Positions 35,236 to 49,384 are shown, counted from the first letter of the stretch. The stretch is 64,000 nt of DNA from an uncultured Sphingomonadales bacterium (GCA_903832325.1 CAILBC010000027.1:1-64000), one strand, 5' to 3'. Translations and numbers: made by a program. The notes: generated by a model not told the origin, from the sequence alone.

Positions 35236-35292
35236 GCAAAATGGGCCAGAGAAATAGGCCGGAAAAAATAGGCCGGAAAAACAGGCTGGCTC
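35236..35292. repeat. Degenerate 12-15-bp tandem repeat
   Basis: AAATAGGCCGG, AAAAAATAGGCCGG and AAAAACAGGCTGG follow one another, with AAAATGGGCCAG in front. The units resemble those at 8139-8206 and 18497-18565. The repeat lies between glgX and the DUF2334 gene, in the likely promoter of the latter. Confidence 0.65.
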
Positions 35293-35349
35293 GAACCTGC
35301 TGCATACCTGCCGACCCGGCCGCCAACAAGCAGCCGCTGCCGGCGCGCC

Positions 35350-40225
<4,876 letters not shown>

Positions 40226-40261
40226 GAGCCTGTTACCCTTTTCCTGTCCGGCGCGCGCGGA

Positions 40262-41533
40262 TCAACCTTCTTCGGTCAGTTTCTTGATCATGGCCTTGGT
40301 GATCAGGCACACCCCGCTTTCGGTGCGGCGGAACCGCAGCGCGTCAAGCTCGGGATCTTCGCCCACCACCAGCCCTTCGGGAATGCGCACGCCCGAATCG
40401 AGGATCACCCGTTTCAGCCGCGCTTTGCGCCCGATGTTGCAATAGGGCAGGATCACGCCCTCTTCGACCGAGGAATAAGACCCCATCTTTACCCCGGTAA
40501 ACAGCATGCTGCGCCGCGCCAGCGCGCCGGATACGATGCAATCCTGGCTGATCAGCGATGAAATCGCCATGCCGCGCCGGCCGTCTTCGTCATGCACGAA
40601 TTTTGCCGGGGCGGCGATGATCTGGTCGGTCCAGATCGGCCAGTCGCGGTCATACATGTTCAGCTTTGGCACCGTGTCGGTCAGATCGAGATTGGCCTCG
40701 AAATAGGCATCGAGCGTGCCGACATCGCGCCAGTATTCCTCGATCTCGTCGGCGGCGCGGATGCAGCTGTCGGTAAAGCGGTGCGCCACCGCCTTGCCGT
40801 GCTTGACGATATAGGGGATGATGTCGTTGCCGAAATCGCGGGTGGAGCCGGGGGTTGACGCATCGCGGCGCAACTGTTCGAACAGGAACCTGGTTTCGAA
40901 CACATAGATGCCCATCGATGCCAGGCTGTGTTCGGGATCGCCGGGGATCGTTGGCGGAACCGCCGGCTTTTCGACAAAGGCGGTGATCCGGCTGCCACCA
41001 TCGACCGCCATCACGCCAAAGCCCTTGGCCTCTTCCTGTTTGACCACCAGGCAGCCGATCGTCACGTCCGCGCCCGAATTGACATGCTGTTGCAGCATCA
41101 ATTCGTAATCCATCTTGTAGATGTGGTCGCCGGCCAGGATGACCATGTATTTCGGCGCATGGCTTTCGATGATGTCGATGTTCTGAAACACCGCATCGGC
41201 AGTGCCTTCATACCACATCTGTTCCGAAACGCGCTGCGATGCGGGCAGAATGTCAAAGCTTTCGTTGCGTTCCGGCCGCATGAAGTTCCACGCGCGGTTC
41301 ATGTGGCGGATCAGCGAATGCGCCTTGTACTGCGTGGCGACGCCAATGCGGCGGATGCCCGAATTGAGCGCGTTCGACAGCGCAAAATCGATGATCCGGC
41401 TGACCCCGCCGAAATAGACCGCGGGCTTTGCGCGGTTGTCGGTCAGTTCCTTCAGCCGGCTGCCGCGTCCGCCGGCCAGCACATAGGCCATGGCATCGCG
41501 CGCCAGCGGTTGTCCCTGCGTCCTGTCCCTCAT
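40262..41533 (-). CDS. glgC: Glucose-1-phosphate adenylyltransferase
   Basis: 423 residues; makes ADP-glucose from ATP and glucose-1-phosphate, the committed step. [20 protein letters not shown] is the nucleotide-binding loop with the activator site, followed by [20 protein letters not shown], the catalytic region [13 protein letters not shown], the sugar-phosphate site (FVEKP), [13 protein letters not shown] and a C-terminal left-handed beta-helix. Usually allosterically activated by sugar phosphates. A 28-bp tandem array lies between it and glgB, so its translation or transcript stability may be set separately. Confidence 0.97.
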   Translation of the reverse strand: MRDRTQGQPLARDAMAYVLAGGRGSRLKELTDNRAKPAVYFGGVSRIIDFALSNALNSGIRRIGVATQYKAHSLIRHMNRAWNFMRPERNESFDILPASQRVSEQMWYEGTADAVFQNIDIIESHAPKYMVILAGDHIYKMDYELMLQQHVNSGADVTIGCLVVKQEEAKGFGVMAVDGGSRITAFVEKPAVPPTIPGDPEHSLASMGIYVFETRFLFEQLRRDASTPGSTRDFGNDIIPYIVKHGKAVAHRFTDSCIRAADEIEEYWRDVGTLDAYFEANLDLTDTVPKLNMYDRDWPIWTDQIIAAPAKFVHDEDGRRGMAISSLISQDCIVSGALARRSMLFTGVKMGSYSSVEEGVILPYCNIGRKARLKRVILDSGVRIPEGLVVGEDPELDALRFRRTESGVCLITKAMIKKLTEEG

Positions 41534-41589
41534 CGTGCCATCTCCCTCACTGTGCCGTCATTGGGCACTGGCTTCACCCCACACCCCTG

Positions 41590-41698
41590 CCGGCAAAGCC
41601 GGCAAATTCTTAGGCTCCCCTGCCGGCAAAGCCGGCAAATTCTCAATGCGCCGGCAAAGCCGGCAAATTCTCAATGCGCCGGCAAAGCCGGCAAATTC
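41590..41698. repeat. 28-bp tandem array of four GCCGGC-AAA-GCCGGC hairpin units
   Basis: Four units of GCCGGCAAAGCCGGCAAATT begin near 41590, 41623, 41651 and 41679 (spacings 33, 28, 28). Each unit holds two GCCGGC palindromes separated by AAA, able to fold as a 6-bp hairpin with a 3-base loop. Read on the minus strand, each copy begins GAATTTGCCGGC, the same string that codes for Glu-Phe-Ala-Gly near the end of glgB just upstream, so the array may have arisen by duplication of the glgB 3' end. It lies in the glgB-glgC spacer of the operon. Confidence 0.85.
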
Positions 41699-43900
41699 CT
41701 AATCTCCCGCGCCGGTTCCGCCGGCAAATTCGAACATCACCGTGGCGAGCGGCGGCAAGACCACCAGCGCCGCGCCGTCGCGCGCGGTGACCGCACCCAT
41801 GTTGCCCTGGCCCGATCCACCATAATGCGCGGCATCGCTGTTCAGCACTTCGCGCCACACCCCGTCGATCGGCAGTGGCAGGCGGTAATGGCCGTGCACC
41901 GCGGGGGTGAAATTGCTGATCACCGCCACCGGATTGGCGCCCGGCGCCTGGCGAATCCAGGCAAACACGCTGGCCGCGGCATCGTCGACCACTGCCCAGG
42001 CAAAGCCATCGCCTTCGCAATCGCGCGCATGCAACGCGGGCAGGCGGCGATAGGCCTGGTTAAGATCGCGCACCCAGGCCTGCATCCCGCTGTGCGGCGC
42101 CTGGCCCAGCAGATGCCAATCAAGCTCGCGCGCTTCGCTCCATTCGCGCACCTGGGCAAATTCCTGGCCCATGAACAGCAGCTTTTTGCCCGGATAGCCC
42201 CACATCATGCCGTAATAGGCGCGCAACGTGGCAAATTTCTGCCATTCGTCGCCGCTCATCTTGGCAATCAGCGAACCCTTGCCATGCACCACTTCGTCAT
42301 GGCTCAACGGCAGGACAAAATTTTCGGCAAAGGCATAAACCAGCCCGAACGTGATTTCGTCATGGTGATACTGGCGATGGACCGGATCGCGCGCCATGTA
42401 CTTCAGCGTGTCGTGCATGAAGCCCATGTTCCACTTGAAGCCGAAGCCCAGCCCGCCCCTGGCGCCATTGTCGGCATGCGCCGGCAGACACACCCCGGGC
42501 CAGGATGTGCTTTCTTCGGCCACGGTGATGACACCGGCATGACGGCCATAGACGGCGCGGTTCATCCCCTGCAGGAAATGCACCGCTTCCCAGTTTTCCC
42601 TCCCGCCATCGGCATTGGGAATCCATTCGCCCGCCGCGCGCGAATAATCGCGATAGAGCATCGAGGCGACAGCATCGACGCGCAAGCCATCGACATGATA
42701 GATTTCCGGCCAGAACAGCGCGTTGTTGGTCAGGAACGCTTCAACCTCGCGCCGCCCGAAATTGTAGATCGCGGTGTTCCAGTCGGGGTGGAAACCCTGG
42801 CGCGGATCGGCATGTTCATAAAGGCTGGTGCCATCGAACCGCGCAAGGCCATGCGCATCGGTGGGGAAATGCGCGGGCACCCAATCGATCAGCACGCCGA
42901 TCCCGGCACGGTGCGCGCCATCGACAAAGCGGGCAAAGCCGTCGGGCCCGCCAAACCGCGCGGTCGGCGCATAAAGCCCGGTGGTCTGATAGCCCCAGCT
43001 GGGGTCATAGGGATGTTCGCTGACCGGCAGGAACTCGATATGGGTAAAGCCCATGTCGACCACATAGGGGATCAACTGATCGGCCAGTTCGTCCCAGGTC
43101 GGAAACGGATTGCCCTTGTCATCCGGGTGCGGCGGGCGGCGCCATGATCCGGGGTGGACTTCATAAATCGAAATTGCCTCGCGCCGGGGATCGGCCTTGG
43201 CCCAATGTGCGCGATGCGCGGCATCTCCCCATTCCGGCTTGCCCGGTTTTGCCACGATCGAGGCGGTGGCCGGGCGCAGTTCCGAGGCAAAGGCAAACGG
43301 ATCGGCCTTCAGCGGCTGCACCACGCCATCGGGGCCGGTTATGCGGAATTTATACGCGCGGCCAAGGCCAATATCCGGCAGAAAAATTTCCCAGATGCCG
43401 GAATCGCTGCGCCGCCGCATCGGGTGGCGCCGGCCATCCCAATCGTTGAAATCGCCCACCACCGCGACCAGCTGCGCATTGGGCGCCCAGACTGCAAAAT
43501 GCACGCCGGTGGCGCCTTCGTGGTCGATCACATGCGCGCCCATTTTGTCAAACAGGCGGAAATGCGTGCCTTCGCCGATCAGGAAATCGTCGGTCGGGCC
43601 CAGCACCGGGCCAAACGAATAGGCATCGGTAATCATCCATTCGTGCGCGCCATTGCTGCAGCGGTATCGCACCGGCTGGCGCGGGCCGGTAACGACACCT
43701 TCGAACAGGCCGCGCGGATCGATCCGGGTCAGCCGCCCGAGCACCGCGCCCGACAGGCTTTGCGCCTCTGCCTCCACCGCGCCGGGCAGCACCGCACGGG
43801 CAAAGCAGCCGCCGGGCCCTTCATGGATGCCCAGCACCGAAAACGGATCGGCATGCGTGCCTTCGAGCAAGGCTTCGATGGCGGTAGCCGGCGGCTGCAT
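41699..43900 (-). CDS. glgB: 1,4-alpha-glucan branching enzyme
   Basis: 733-residue GH13 enzyme introducing alpha-1,6 branches. Two N-terminal CBM48-type regions (PFSVLGIHEGPGG; VHFAVWAPNAQLVAVVGDFN) precede the barrel: HVDGLRVDAVASML (nucleophile), ITVAEESTSWPGV (acid) and LPLSHDEVVHGKG (stabiliser), then the C-terminal beta domain. Full length as in E. coli. The last codons (EFAGGTGAGD) share sequence with the tandem array behind the stop. It follows glgP by 72 bases. Confidence 0.97.
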   Translation of the reverse strand: MQPPATAIEALLEGTHADPFSVLGIHEGPGGCFARAVLPGAVEAEAQSLSGAVLGRLTRIDPRGLFEGVVTGPRQPVRYRCSNGAHEWMITDAYSFGPVLGPTDDFLIGEGTHFRLFDKMGAHVIDHEGATGVHFAVWAPNAQLVAVVGDFNDWDGRRHPMRRRSDSGIWEIFLPDIGLGRAYKFRITGPDGVVQPLKADPFAFASELRPATASIVAKPGKPEWGDAAHRAHWAKADPRREAISIYEVHPGSWRRPPHPDDKGNPFPTWDELADQLIPYVVDMGFTHIEFLPVSEHPYDPSWGYQTTGLYAPTARFGGPDGFARFVDGAHRAGIGVLIDWVPAHFPTDAHGLARFDGTSLYEHADPRQGFHPDWNTAIYNFGRREVEAFLTNNALFWPEIYHVDGLRVDAVASMLYRDYSRAAGEWIPNADGGRENWEAVHFLQGMNRAVYGRHAGVITVAEESTSWPGVCLPAHADNGARGGLGFGFKWNMGFMHDTLKYMARDPVHRQYHHDEITFGLVYAFAENFVLPLSHDEVVHGKGSLIAKMSGDEWQKFATLRAYYGMMWGYPGKKLLFMGQEFAQVREWSEARELDWHLLGQAPHSGMQAWVRDLNQAYRRLPALHARDCEGDGFAWAVVDDAAASVFAWIRQAPGANPVAVISNFTPAVHGHYRLPLPIDGVWREVLNSDAAHYGGSGQGNMGAVTARDGAALVVLPPLATVMFEFAGGTGAGD

Positions 43901-43972
43901 TGGCGGAAATCCTCTCCTGTTTTTTTGTCTGGCCCGGCCCGCACATATCGCGCGTTCCGGGCCGATCTTTAC

Positions 43973-46396
43973 TCAAACACCCCAGATATCCTTGGCATAT
44001 TCGCGGATTGTGCGATCGGACGAAAACCAGCCGACATTGGCGATGTTGCGGATCGTGCTGGTGCGCCAGCCCGCCTTGTCTTCCCAGCGCGTGTCGATCC
44101 CGCGCTGCGCGGCGTGGTACGAATCGAAATCGGCCGCGACCATGAACCAGTCGCTGTCGTAAAGCCCGCCCATCAGCCCGGCATAGCGATTGGGATCGTC
44201 CGGGCTGAACACCCCGCTGGCAATTGCGGTAATCGCCTGGCGCAGTTCGCGCGACCCTTCGATGATTGCGCGCGGGTTGTATCCGTTTGATCGCGCCTTC
44301 ATCACTTCGTCGGCGGTCAGGCCGAAAATCGCGATATTGTCATCGCCGACGCGATCCTTGATTTCGATGTTCGCGCCATCGAGCGTGCCGATGGTCAGCG
44401 CACCGTTCAGCGCGAATTTCATGTTGCCGGTGCCCGAGGCTTCCATCCCGGCGGTCGAAATCTGTTCGGACAAGTCGGCCGCGGGGATCAGCCGCTCGGC
44501 CAGGCTGACATTGTAATTGGGCACGAACACCACTTTCAGCAGCCCGCCCACCGATGGGTCGGAATTGACCCGCCGGGCGATGTCGTTGGCCAGTTTGATG
44601 ATCAGCTTGGCGTTGTGATAGCTCGCCGCCGCCTTGCCGCCGAAAATCTTGACGCGCGGCACCCAGTCGCGTTCGGGATGGCTGCGGATCTGGTCATACA
44701 GCGCCACCGTCTCGATCAGATTGAGCAGCTGGCGCTTGTATTCGTGGATGCGCTTGATCTGCACGTCGAACAGCGCATCGGGATCGAGCCGCACCCCGGT
44801 CAGCTGCTTCAGATGCGTCGCCAGCGCGACCTTGTTTGACCGTTTGACCTCGGCAATGCGTTCGCCCAGCGCCGCGTCGGTGGCCAGTGCGTTGAGATCG
44901 GTCAGCTTTTCCGCATCGTCCAGGAATGCATCGCCGATCGCATCGCGGATCACCGCGGTCAGCCGCGGGTTGCATTCCAGCAGCCAGCGGCGCGGGGTCA
45001 CGCCGTTGGTCTTGTTGTTGATCCGCGCGGGGTACAGCGCGTGAAGATCGGCAAAGACTGTCGATTTCATCAGTTCGGTGTGCAGCGCCGCCACGCCGTT
45101 CACGCTGTGCGCGCCGACAAACGCCAGGTTCGCCATGCGCACGCGCCGCTCGCCATGTTCGTCGATCAGGCTGATTGCCGAAATCTGCGCATCGCCCAGC
45201 CCCGCGCGGCGCGCTTCGCGCAGCACGCGGCTGTTGATGGCATAGATGATCTGCATGTGGCGCGGCAGCAGCCGTTCGAACAGCGGCAGCGGCCACGATT
45301 CCAGCGCCTCGGGCAGCAGGGTGTGGTTGGTATAGCCGATCGTCCGGCGCGTCAGATCCCAGGCTTCGTTGAATTCGATGCCGTGCACATCGACAAACAG
45401 CCGCATCAGTTCGGCCACCGCGACCGACGGGTGCGTGTCGTTCAGCTGGATCGCCGCCTTGTCGGGCAGGGTGCGGATATCGCCGTGAAATTGCAGGTGG
45501 CGGCGCACGATGTCCTGGATCGACGCGGCGGTGAAGAAGAATTCCTGCCGCAGCCGCAGTTCCTGCCCGGAGGGCGTGTTGTCCGAAGGATAGAGCACGC
45601 GCACCAGCGCATCGGCCCGCGCCTCTTCCACCAGCGCGCCAACATGGTCGCCGGCGTTGAACGTATCGAGCCGGATCGGATCGAGCGCGCGCGCGGTCCA
45701 CAGCCGCAGCGTGTTGACCCGCTTGCCGCGCCAGCCGACCACCGGCGTGTCATAGGCGCTGGCCTCCACTTGTTCGGCAGGGATCCATTCGACGGCATCG
45801 CCGCGATCGACCACTTCGCCGCCAAACCCGATCAGATAGGCGCTTTCGCGGCGCGGAAATTCCCAGGGGTTGCCGTGGCTCAGCCAGGTTTCGGGCAGTT
45901 CGACCTGCCAGCCATCGTCGATCCGTTGGCGGAACATGCCGTTCTTGTAGCGGATGCCATAGCCATAGGCGGGTATGCCCAGGCTGGCGAGGCTTTCCAT
46001 GAAGCACGCCGCCAGCCGGCCCAGACCGCCATTGCCGAGCGCGGCATCGGGCTCCAGTTCTTCGAGCGTGGCCAGGTCGAACCCGTGGTCGCGCAGCGCC
46101 TTTTCCATTTCGCGCGTAAGGCCCAGGTTCGACAGCGCATCGCGCAGCAGCCGGCCGATCAGGAATTCGAGGCTGAGGTAATAGACCCGCTTGTTGCCGT
46201 TGAGATACGTTTCGTGCGTCGATTCCATCCACACGTCGATGATCGCATCGCGCAGCGTAAGGACCGTGGCGGCATACCAGTCGTGCGGTTTGGCCGCGCG
46301 TTCGTCCTTGCCGATACGATGGCGCAGCACGTCGACAATGTGCACGTCAATTTCGGCGGCCTTGGATACGGGGGTCAACGGGACGTCAAGGCTCAT
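43973..46396 (-). CDS. glgP: Glycogen/starch/alpha-glucan phosphorylase
   Basis: 807-residue GT35 enzyme that releases glucose-1-phosphate from glycogen ends. The N-terminal YYLSLEFLIGRLLRDALSNL and ALGNGGLGRLAACFMES are classic, and the pyridoxal-phosphate lysine is in EASGTGNMKFALNGALT. First gene of the operon glgP-glgB-glgC-glgA-pgm-glgX, so synthesis and breakdown enzymes are made together and flux must be set by allostery and substrate. The promoter should lie in 46397-46680, where three 9-base direct repeats are seen. Confidence 0.97.
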   Translation of the reverse strand: MSLDVPLTPVSKAAEIDVHIVDVLRHRIGKDERAAKPHDWYAATVLTLRDAIIDVWMESTHETYLNGNKRVYYLSLEFLIGRLLRDALSNLGLTREMEKALRDHGFDLATLEELEPDAALGNGGLGRLAACFMESLASLGIPAYGYGIRYKNGMFRQRIDDGWQVELPETWLSHGNPWEFPRRESAYLIGFGGEVVDRGDAVEWIPAEQVEASAYDTPVVGWRGKRVNTLRLWTARALDPIRLDTFNAGDHVGALVEEARADALVRVLYPSDNTPSGQELRLRQEFFFTAASIQDIVRRHLQFHGDIRTLPDKAAIQLNDTHPSVAVAELMRLFVDVHGIEFNEAWDLTRRTIGYTNHTLLPEALESWPLPLFERLLPRHMQIIYAINSRVLREARRAGLGDAQISAISLIDEHGERRVRMANLAFVGAHSVNGVAALHTELMKSTVFADLHALYPARINNKTNGVTPRRWLLECNPRLTAVIRDAIGDAFLDDAEKLTDLNALATDAALGERIAEVKRSNKVALATHLKQLTGVRLDPDALFDVQIKRIHEYKRQLLNLIETVALYDQIRSHPERDWVPRVKIFGGKAAASYHNAKLIIKLANDIARRVNSDPSVGGLLKVVFVPNYNVSLAERLIPAADLSEQISTAGMEASGTGNMKFALNGALTIGTLDGANIEIKDRVGDDNIAIFGLTADEVMKARSNGYNPRAIIEGSRELRQAITAIASGVFSPDDPNRYAGLMGGLYDSDWFMVAADFDSYHAAQRGIDTRWEDKAGWRTSTIRNIANVGWFSSDRTIREYAKDIWGV

Positions 46397-46680
46397 GGAA
46401 CGCGGCTCCTGGGCAAGGGCAATACCGGCCGGGTGCAGACCCTGCCGGTGAATGAAAGTTTCATGGCCGTTGCGGCACTGTCGCTGGCAAAAACCGGGCT
46501 CCCCTTGCGTACACGATGGATCGTGACCAGGCGAAGTCGCTGCCGCGGCGCGTCAATCGCCCGTAAAGCAGCCGCTTTGCCCGACCAGACTGGTATCATC
46601 CCGGCAAACCGTTGCAACAATGCATTCGTATCGTTCAAGCCGCATTCGCATCGATCATTCGTATGTGCGCAGTCTTGGTG
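46397..46680 (-). promoter_or_regulatory. Upstream region of the glycogen operon with 9-bp direct repeats
   Basis: No gene is seen between glgP and the long inverted repeat. CATTCGTAT occurs at 46623-46631 and 46656-46664, with CATTCGCAT at 46643-46651, giving three near-identical 9-mers within 42 bases; GCAAACCGTTGCAACAA lies at about 46602-46618. These could be regulator sites for the operon, read on the minus strand as ATACGAATG. No -35/-10 pair could be assigned with confidence. Confidence 0.4.
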
Positions 46681-46827
46681 TCTGACCCGAAACTCCGTTT
46701 CGGGAAGTCGGTACCGGCCCGCTCCCCCACCCGACCACCCGATACCGTACGATTACGTGGGTGGTCGGGTGGGGGAGCGGGCCGGTACCGACTTCGAAAC
46801 TCGCCCTTTCGCGAGTTTCGAGTCAGA
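46681..46827. repeat. Long inverted-repeat element with a 36-bp perfect stem
   Basis: Bases 46705-46740 and 46759-46794 are perfect reverse complements (36 bp) around an 18-base loop. Outside the stem each side carries its own hairpin, CCCGAAA-CTCCG-TTTCGGG on the left and CGAAACTCGC (46795-46804 region) with GCGAGTTTCG on the right, and the outer ends are TCTGAC and GTCAGA. The right half matches the repeat at 30576-30628. The whole looks like two head-on copies of one unit, between the TonB-receptor stop and the glgP promoter. Confidence 0.9.
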
Positions 46828-46830
46828 CTC

Positions 46831-48864
46831 TTAGCGAATGGCGAGGCGAATTCCGGCCCAGATGGTGCGCGGCGTTGCCAGATCGACCGTGCCGCCCGAA
46901 TTGCGCGTGACAACGGCAACATCGGTCAGGTTTTCACCGCGCAGCACCAGGCTGAACGGCCCCGCCAGCGGCGCCGTGGCATAGGCGCCAAGCGTGGTCG
47001 CGGCCGGCAGCGCGGCGGTCGTCAGGCTGTCTTCATAGGCGACGCCGACGTGGCGCAGCGTCATCGCCAGGGACCAGCCGGGGCGCGGGGTCCAGCTCAG
47101 GTTGGCGCTGGCGCTGATCCGCGGGGTCTGCTGCGGGCGCAACCCGTCATAGGCCTGGCCCGGCGCCTCCATCCGCGCATTGGTCCAGGCCAGCGTTGCG
47201 CCCAGCGCGAATGTACCCAGGCGCGCTTCGGCGGCCGCCTCCACCCCGTTGGCGTGGACCGCGGGCACGTTCTGGCGGATCTGCGTGGTGGCATTGACCG
47301 TGATATTGGCAATCGCATTGTCGACCTTGTTGTCGAACGCGGTAAAATGCAGCGCCAGCGCCTGCACCGGGCGCCAGTCGAACCCGCCTTCGATCCCCCG
47401 CAAAGTCTCGTTGGTCAGCGCCGGATTGGCCAGCGTGGTGACGGGAAACACGGTGAACGCGCGATAGAGTTCGTTCAGCGTGGGCTGGCGCAGGCCGGTA
47501 TAGGCCGACGCACGCAGATCAAGCGTGGCCGCCGCATGCAGCACGGCGCCGCCCCGGAACGATCCGGTCCATTGGCTGCGCGTGTCATAGCGGATGTCGG
47601 CCAAGGGCGCTCCGGCCGCCGACCAGGTCTGATACCGGCCAGCGCGGATCACCGTGCGATCGGCCCGCCCGCCGGCAGTCAGCTGCAATGCTCCGGTAAT
47701 CCAGGAGTCTTCGCCATAAAACCCCAGATCATCATTGGTGCCGCCTTCGCGGCGATGGCTGGACAGGGTGCCACGGGTATAGAGGTCTTCATCCTCGTGC
47801 CCGGTCAGTTCGCGCACATCGGCCCCCAGCCGCAGCACGTGCGCCGGCCCCACCGGCGGGCGCAGCTCGATTTTGCCGCCCACGCCGCCCGATGGCGTTG
47901 CGCGCTGGTTGTTGGTGGGCGCAAACGTGGCGGAACTGAGCGTCAGGTTGTTGAAATCGCGCAACTGGCCATAGACCAGCGCATCGAATTGCCAGCGGCC
48001 GCGGCCGACCACGCGCACGCTGGCATCCTGCCCGCTCATCCCGGTCAGCGCGCCGGCAAAGCGCAGCGTCTGCGCATCGTTGAATGCGGCAATGCGCGCC
48101 TGCAGTTCGATATCGCTGGCGATCGGCGCCACCGCGCGCAGCCCCAGCGCCCAGCTGTCATACCGCGATCGCGCGCTCGCCGGCACGCGCTGTGCCAGCG
48201 GCGTGGTCCAGAATCCGGGGCCGCGATCCCATTGGCCCGACAGCACCGCAAACCCGTTGCCCAGCCGGGGGGCGATCCCCGCCGTCAGGCTGGTATCGCC
48301 GCGATCATCGGCCAGCACGGTCGCATCGGCCAGCCCGCGCGCCCCGGGGCCGGCGCTGGTAATGTCGATCGTGCCCGCCACTGCGCCCGCGCCGAATGCG
48401 CCGCTGCCGCCGCCATGGACCACACGCACGCTGTCGATATCGGCCGGGTTGATCCCCGCCAGCGGCACCGAGCCAAAGAACGGATCGGCCTGCGGCACCC
48501 CGTCGACCAGCACCAGCGTGCGGCTGGCGGCATTGCCGCCAAGCCCGCGCAACGTGAAGCCTTCGGACGAAGGATTTGCCGAACGGCTGTTGGACCGGCG
48601 AAACAGTTGCAATCCGGCCACATCGGCCAACGCATCTTCCAGCCGTCCCGATGGCACTTGTGCCAGCCGCGTGCGGTCGATGGTTGATACGTCATAGGCG
48701 GCGCTGGCCGTCGGTTCGCCCAGCGCGTGGCCGGTCACGATGATGGCAGGCGCCGCTGCGGCCGGTGCAGCGGCGGGGGTCTGCGCCGGGGCGGGTGCGG
48801 CCGGCATCATGTCAGGCGCGGGCGCTGTGGCCGTGGCAAGGGCAAGAAAAACAAGCGCAGACAT
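46831..48864 (-). CDS. TonB-dependent receptor
   Basis: 677 residues from ATG at 48864. Outer-membrane receptor importing a substrate with TonB energy. An N-terminal leader and Ala/Pro-rich stretch precede AIIVTGHALGEP (TonB-box-like region) and the plug domain (ALADVAGLQLFRRSNSRSAN, FTLRGLGGNAASRTLVLVDG, RVVHGGGSGAFGAGAVAGTI); the rest is a 22-strand-type barrel ending in TIWAGIRLAIR with a terminal aromatic/hydrophobic strand. Plug motifs recall vitamin/siderophore receptors such as BtuB, but the ligand is not deducible and no transport genes adjoin. The stop lies 3 bases from the inverted-repeat element. Confidence 0.9.
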   Translation of the reverse strand: MSALVFLALATATAPAPDMMPAAPAPAQTPAAAPAAAAPAIIVTGHALGEPTASAAYDVSTIDRTRLAQVPSGRLEDALADVAGLQLFRRSNSRSANPSSEGFTLRGLGGNAASRTLVLVDGVPQADPFFGSVPLAGINPADIDSVRVVHGGGSGAFGAGAVAGTIDITSAGPGARGLADATVLADDRGDTSLTAGIAPRLGNGFAVLSGQWDRGPGFWTTPLAQRVPASARSRYDSWALGLRAVAPIASDIELQARIAAFNDAQTLRFAGALTGMSGQDASVRVVGRGRWQFDALVYGQLRDFNNLTLSSATFAPTNNQRATPSGGVGGKIELRPPVGPAHVLRLGADVRELTGHEDEDLYTRGTLSSHRREGGTNDDLGFYGEDSWITGALQLTAGGRADRTVIRAGRYQTWSAAGAPLADIRYDTRSQWTGSFRGGAVLHAAATLDLRASAYTGLRQPTLNELYRAFTVFPVTTLANPALTNETLRGIEGGFDWRPVQALALHFTAFDNKVDNAIANITVNATTQIRQNVPAVHANGVEAAAEARLGTFALGATLAWTNARMEAPGQAYDGLRPQQTPRISASANLSWTPRPGWSLAMTLRHVGVAYEDSLTTAALPAATTLGAYATAPLAGPFSLVLRGENLTDVAVVTRNSGGTVDLATPRTIWAGIRLAIR

Positions 48865-49180
48865 CGCTTTGGGGCATTCCTTTGCAGGTGGGCAATGGGG
48901 GCAGGCGGGGTGCGCAGGTGGGGCGGGCGCGCTGCGCCATGGCATCGCCCCGGCCCACCTGGCGCTGGTTGTCCATAGCTGTGACTGCGATCGCTGTCAC
49001 CCTGCCCCGAACGCCATCCCTGGCAGGGGCGCATGGCCATGCCCCGGGAAACGGCAGCAGATTCGCGGAATCCTGCCGATGTAACGGTTGTGTCATGATT
49101 GGGGCATGGGCCGAATTGCGTATTCGTTCTGCGGCAATGCGGCATAATCTGGCATTGCAACATAGCCGAGATGAGGGACG
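48865..49180. other. Divergent leader region, no gene seen
   Basis: It separates the TonB-receptor gene from a divergent 67-residue gene. CAGGTGGGC (near 48885) and GCCCACCTG (near 48953) are 9-bp reverse complements about 60 bases apart and could fold the receptor mRNA leader. I looked for a cobalamin-riboswitch core and did not find one. Confidence 0.4.
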
Positions 49181-49384
49181 ATGCGCGTTCAAAAACTGAT
49201 CCATGTCGAGCCGGTGGTTGTGGCCAAGATGCGCTCGATTATCCATTGTCAAAAGCCGGAAGTGATCCAGAGTCATTTCGGCATCGGTCTCAACACCTGG
49301 GTCAAGCTGCGCGAAGGCAAGGCCATTCGCCATTCGGTTGCCCAGCGCCTGCTGCAGCGGCTGCAGCGCGACGAAGTGATCTGA
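49181..49384 (+). CDS. Small protein, unknown function
   Basis: 67 residues from ATG 49181 with GAGGGA 3 bases upstream, a strong ribosome site. The sequence is basic and helical: MRVQKLIHVEPVVVAKMRSI, then QSHFGIGLNTWVKLREGKAI and VAQRLLQRLQRDEVI. The QSHFGIGLNTWVKLREGKAI stretch has the rhythm of a helix-turn-helix, but that is only an impression. Isolated gene, divergent from the TonB receptor. Confidence 0.6.
   Translation: MRVQKLIHVEPVVVAKMRSIIHCQKPEVIQSHFGIGLNTWVKLREGKAIRHSVAQRLLQRLQRDEVI

Noticed and set aside
41590..41700. CRISPR-like appearance of the 28-bp repeat array
   Set aside because: Units are joined nearly directly without unique 30-40-base spacers, there are only four, and no cas genes exist in the window.
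40928..43147. 739-codon plus-strand frame opposite glgC and glgB
   Set aside because: Shadow frame with composition typical of antisense GC-rich DNA; it also crosses the tandem array.
46612..48687. 691-codon plus-strand frame opposite the TonB receptor
   Set aside because: It runs through the long inverted repeat and is antisense to a complete receptor with plug motifs.
48865..49160. Cobalamin riboswitch upstream of the TonB receptor
   Set aside because: The conserved core boxes were not found on the minus strand; only a simple inverted repeat is present.
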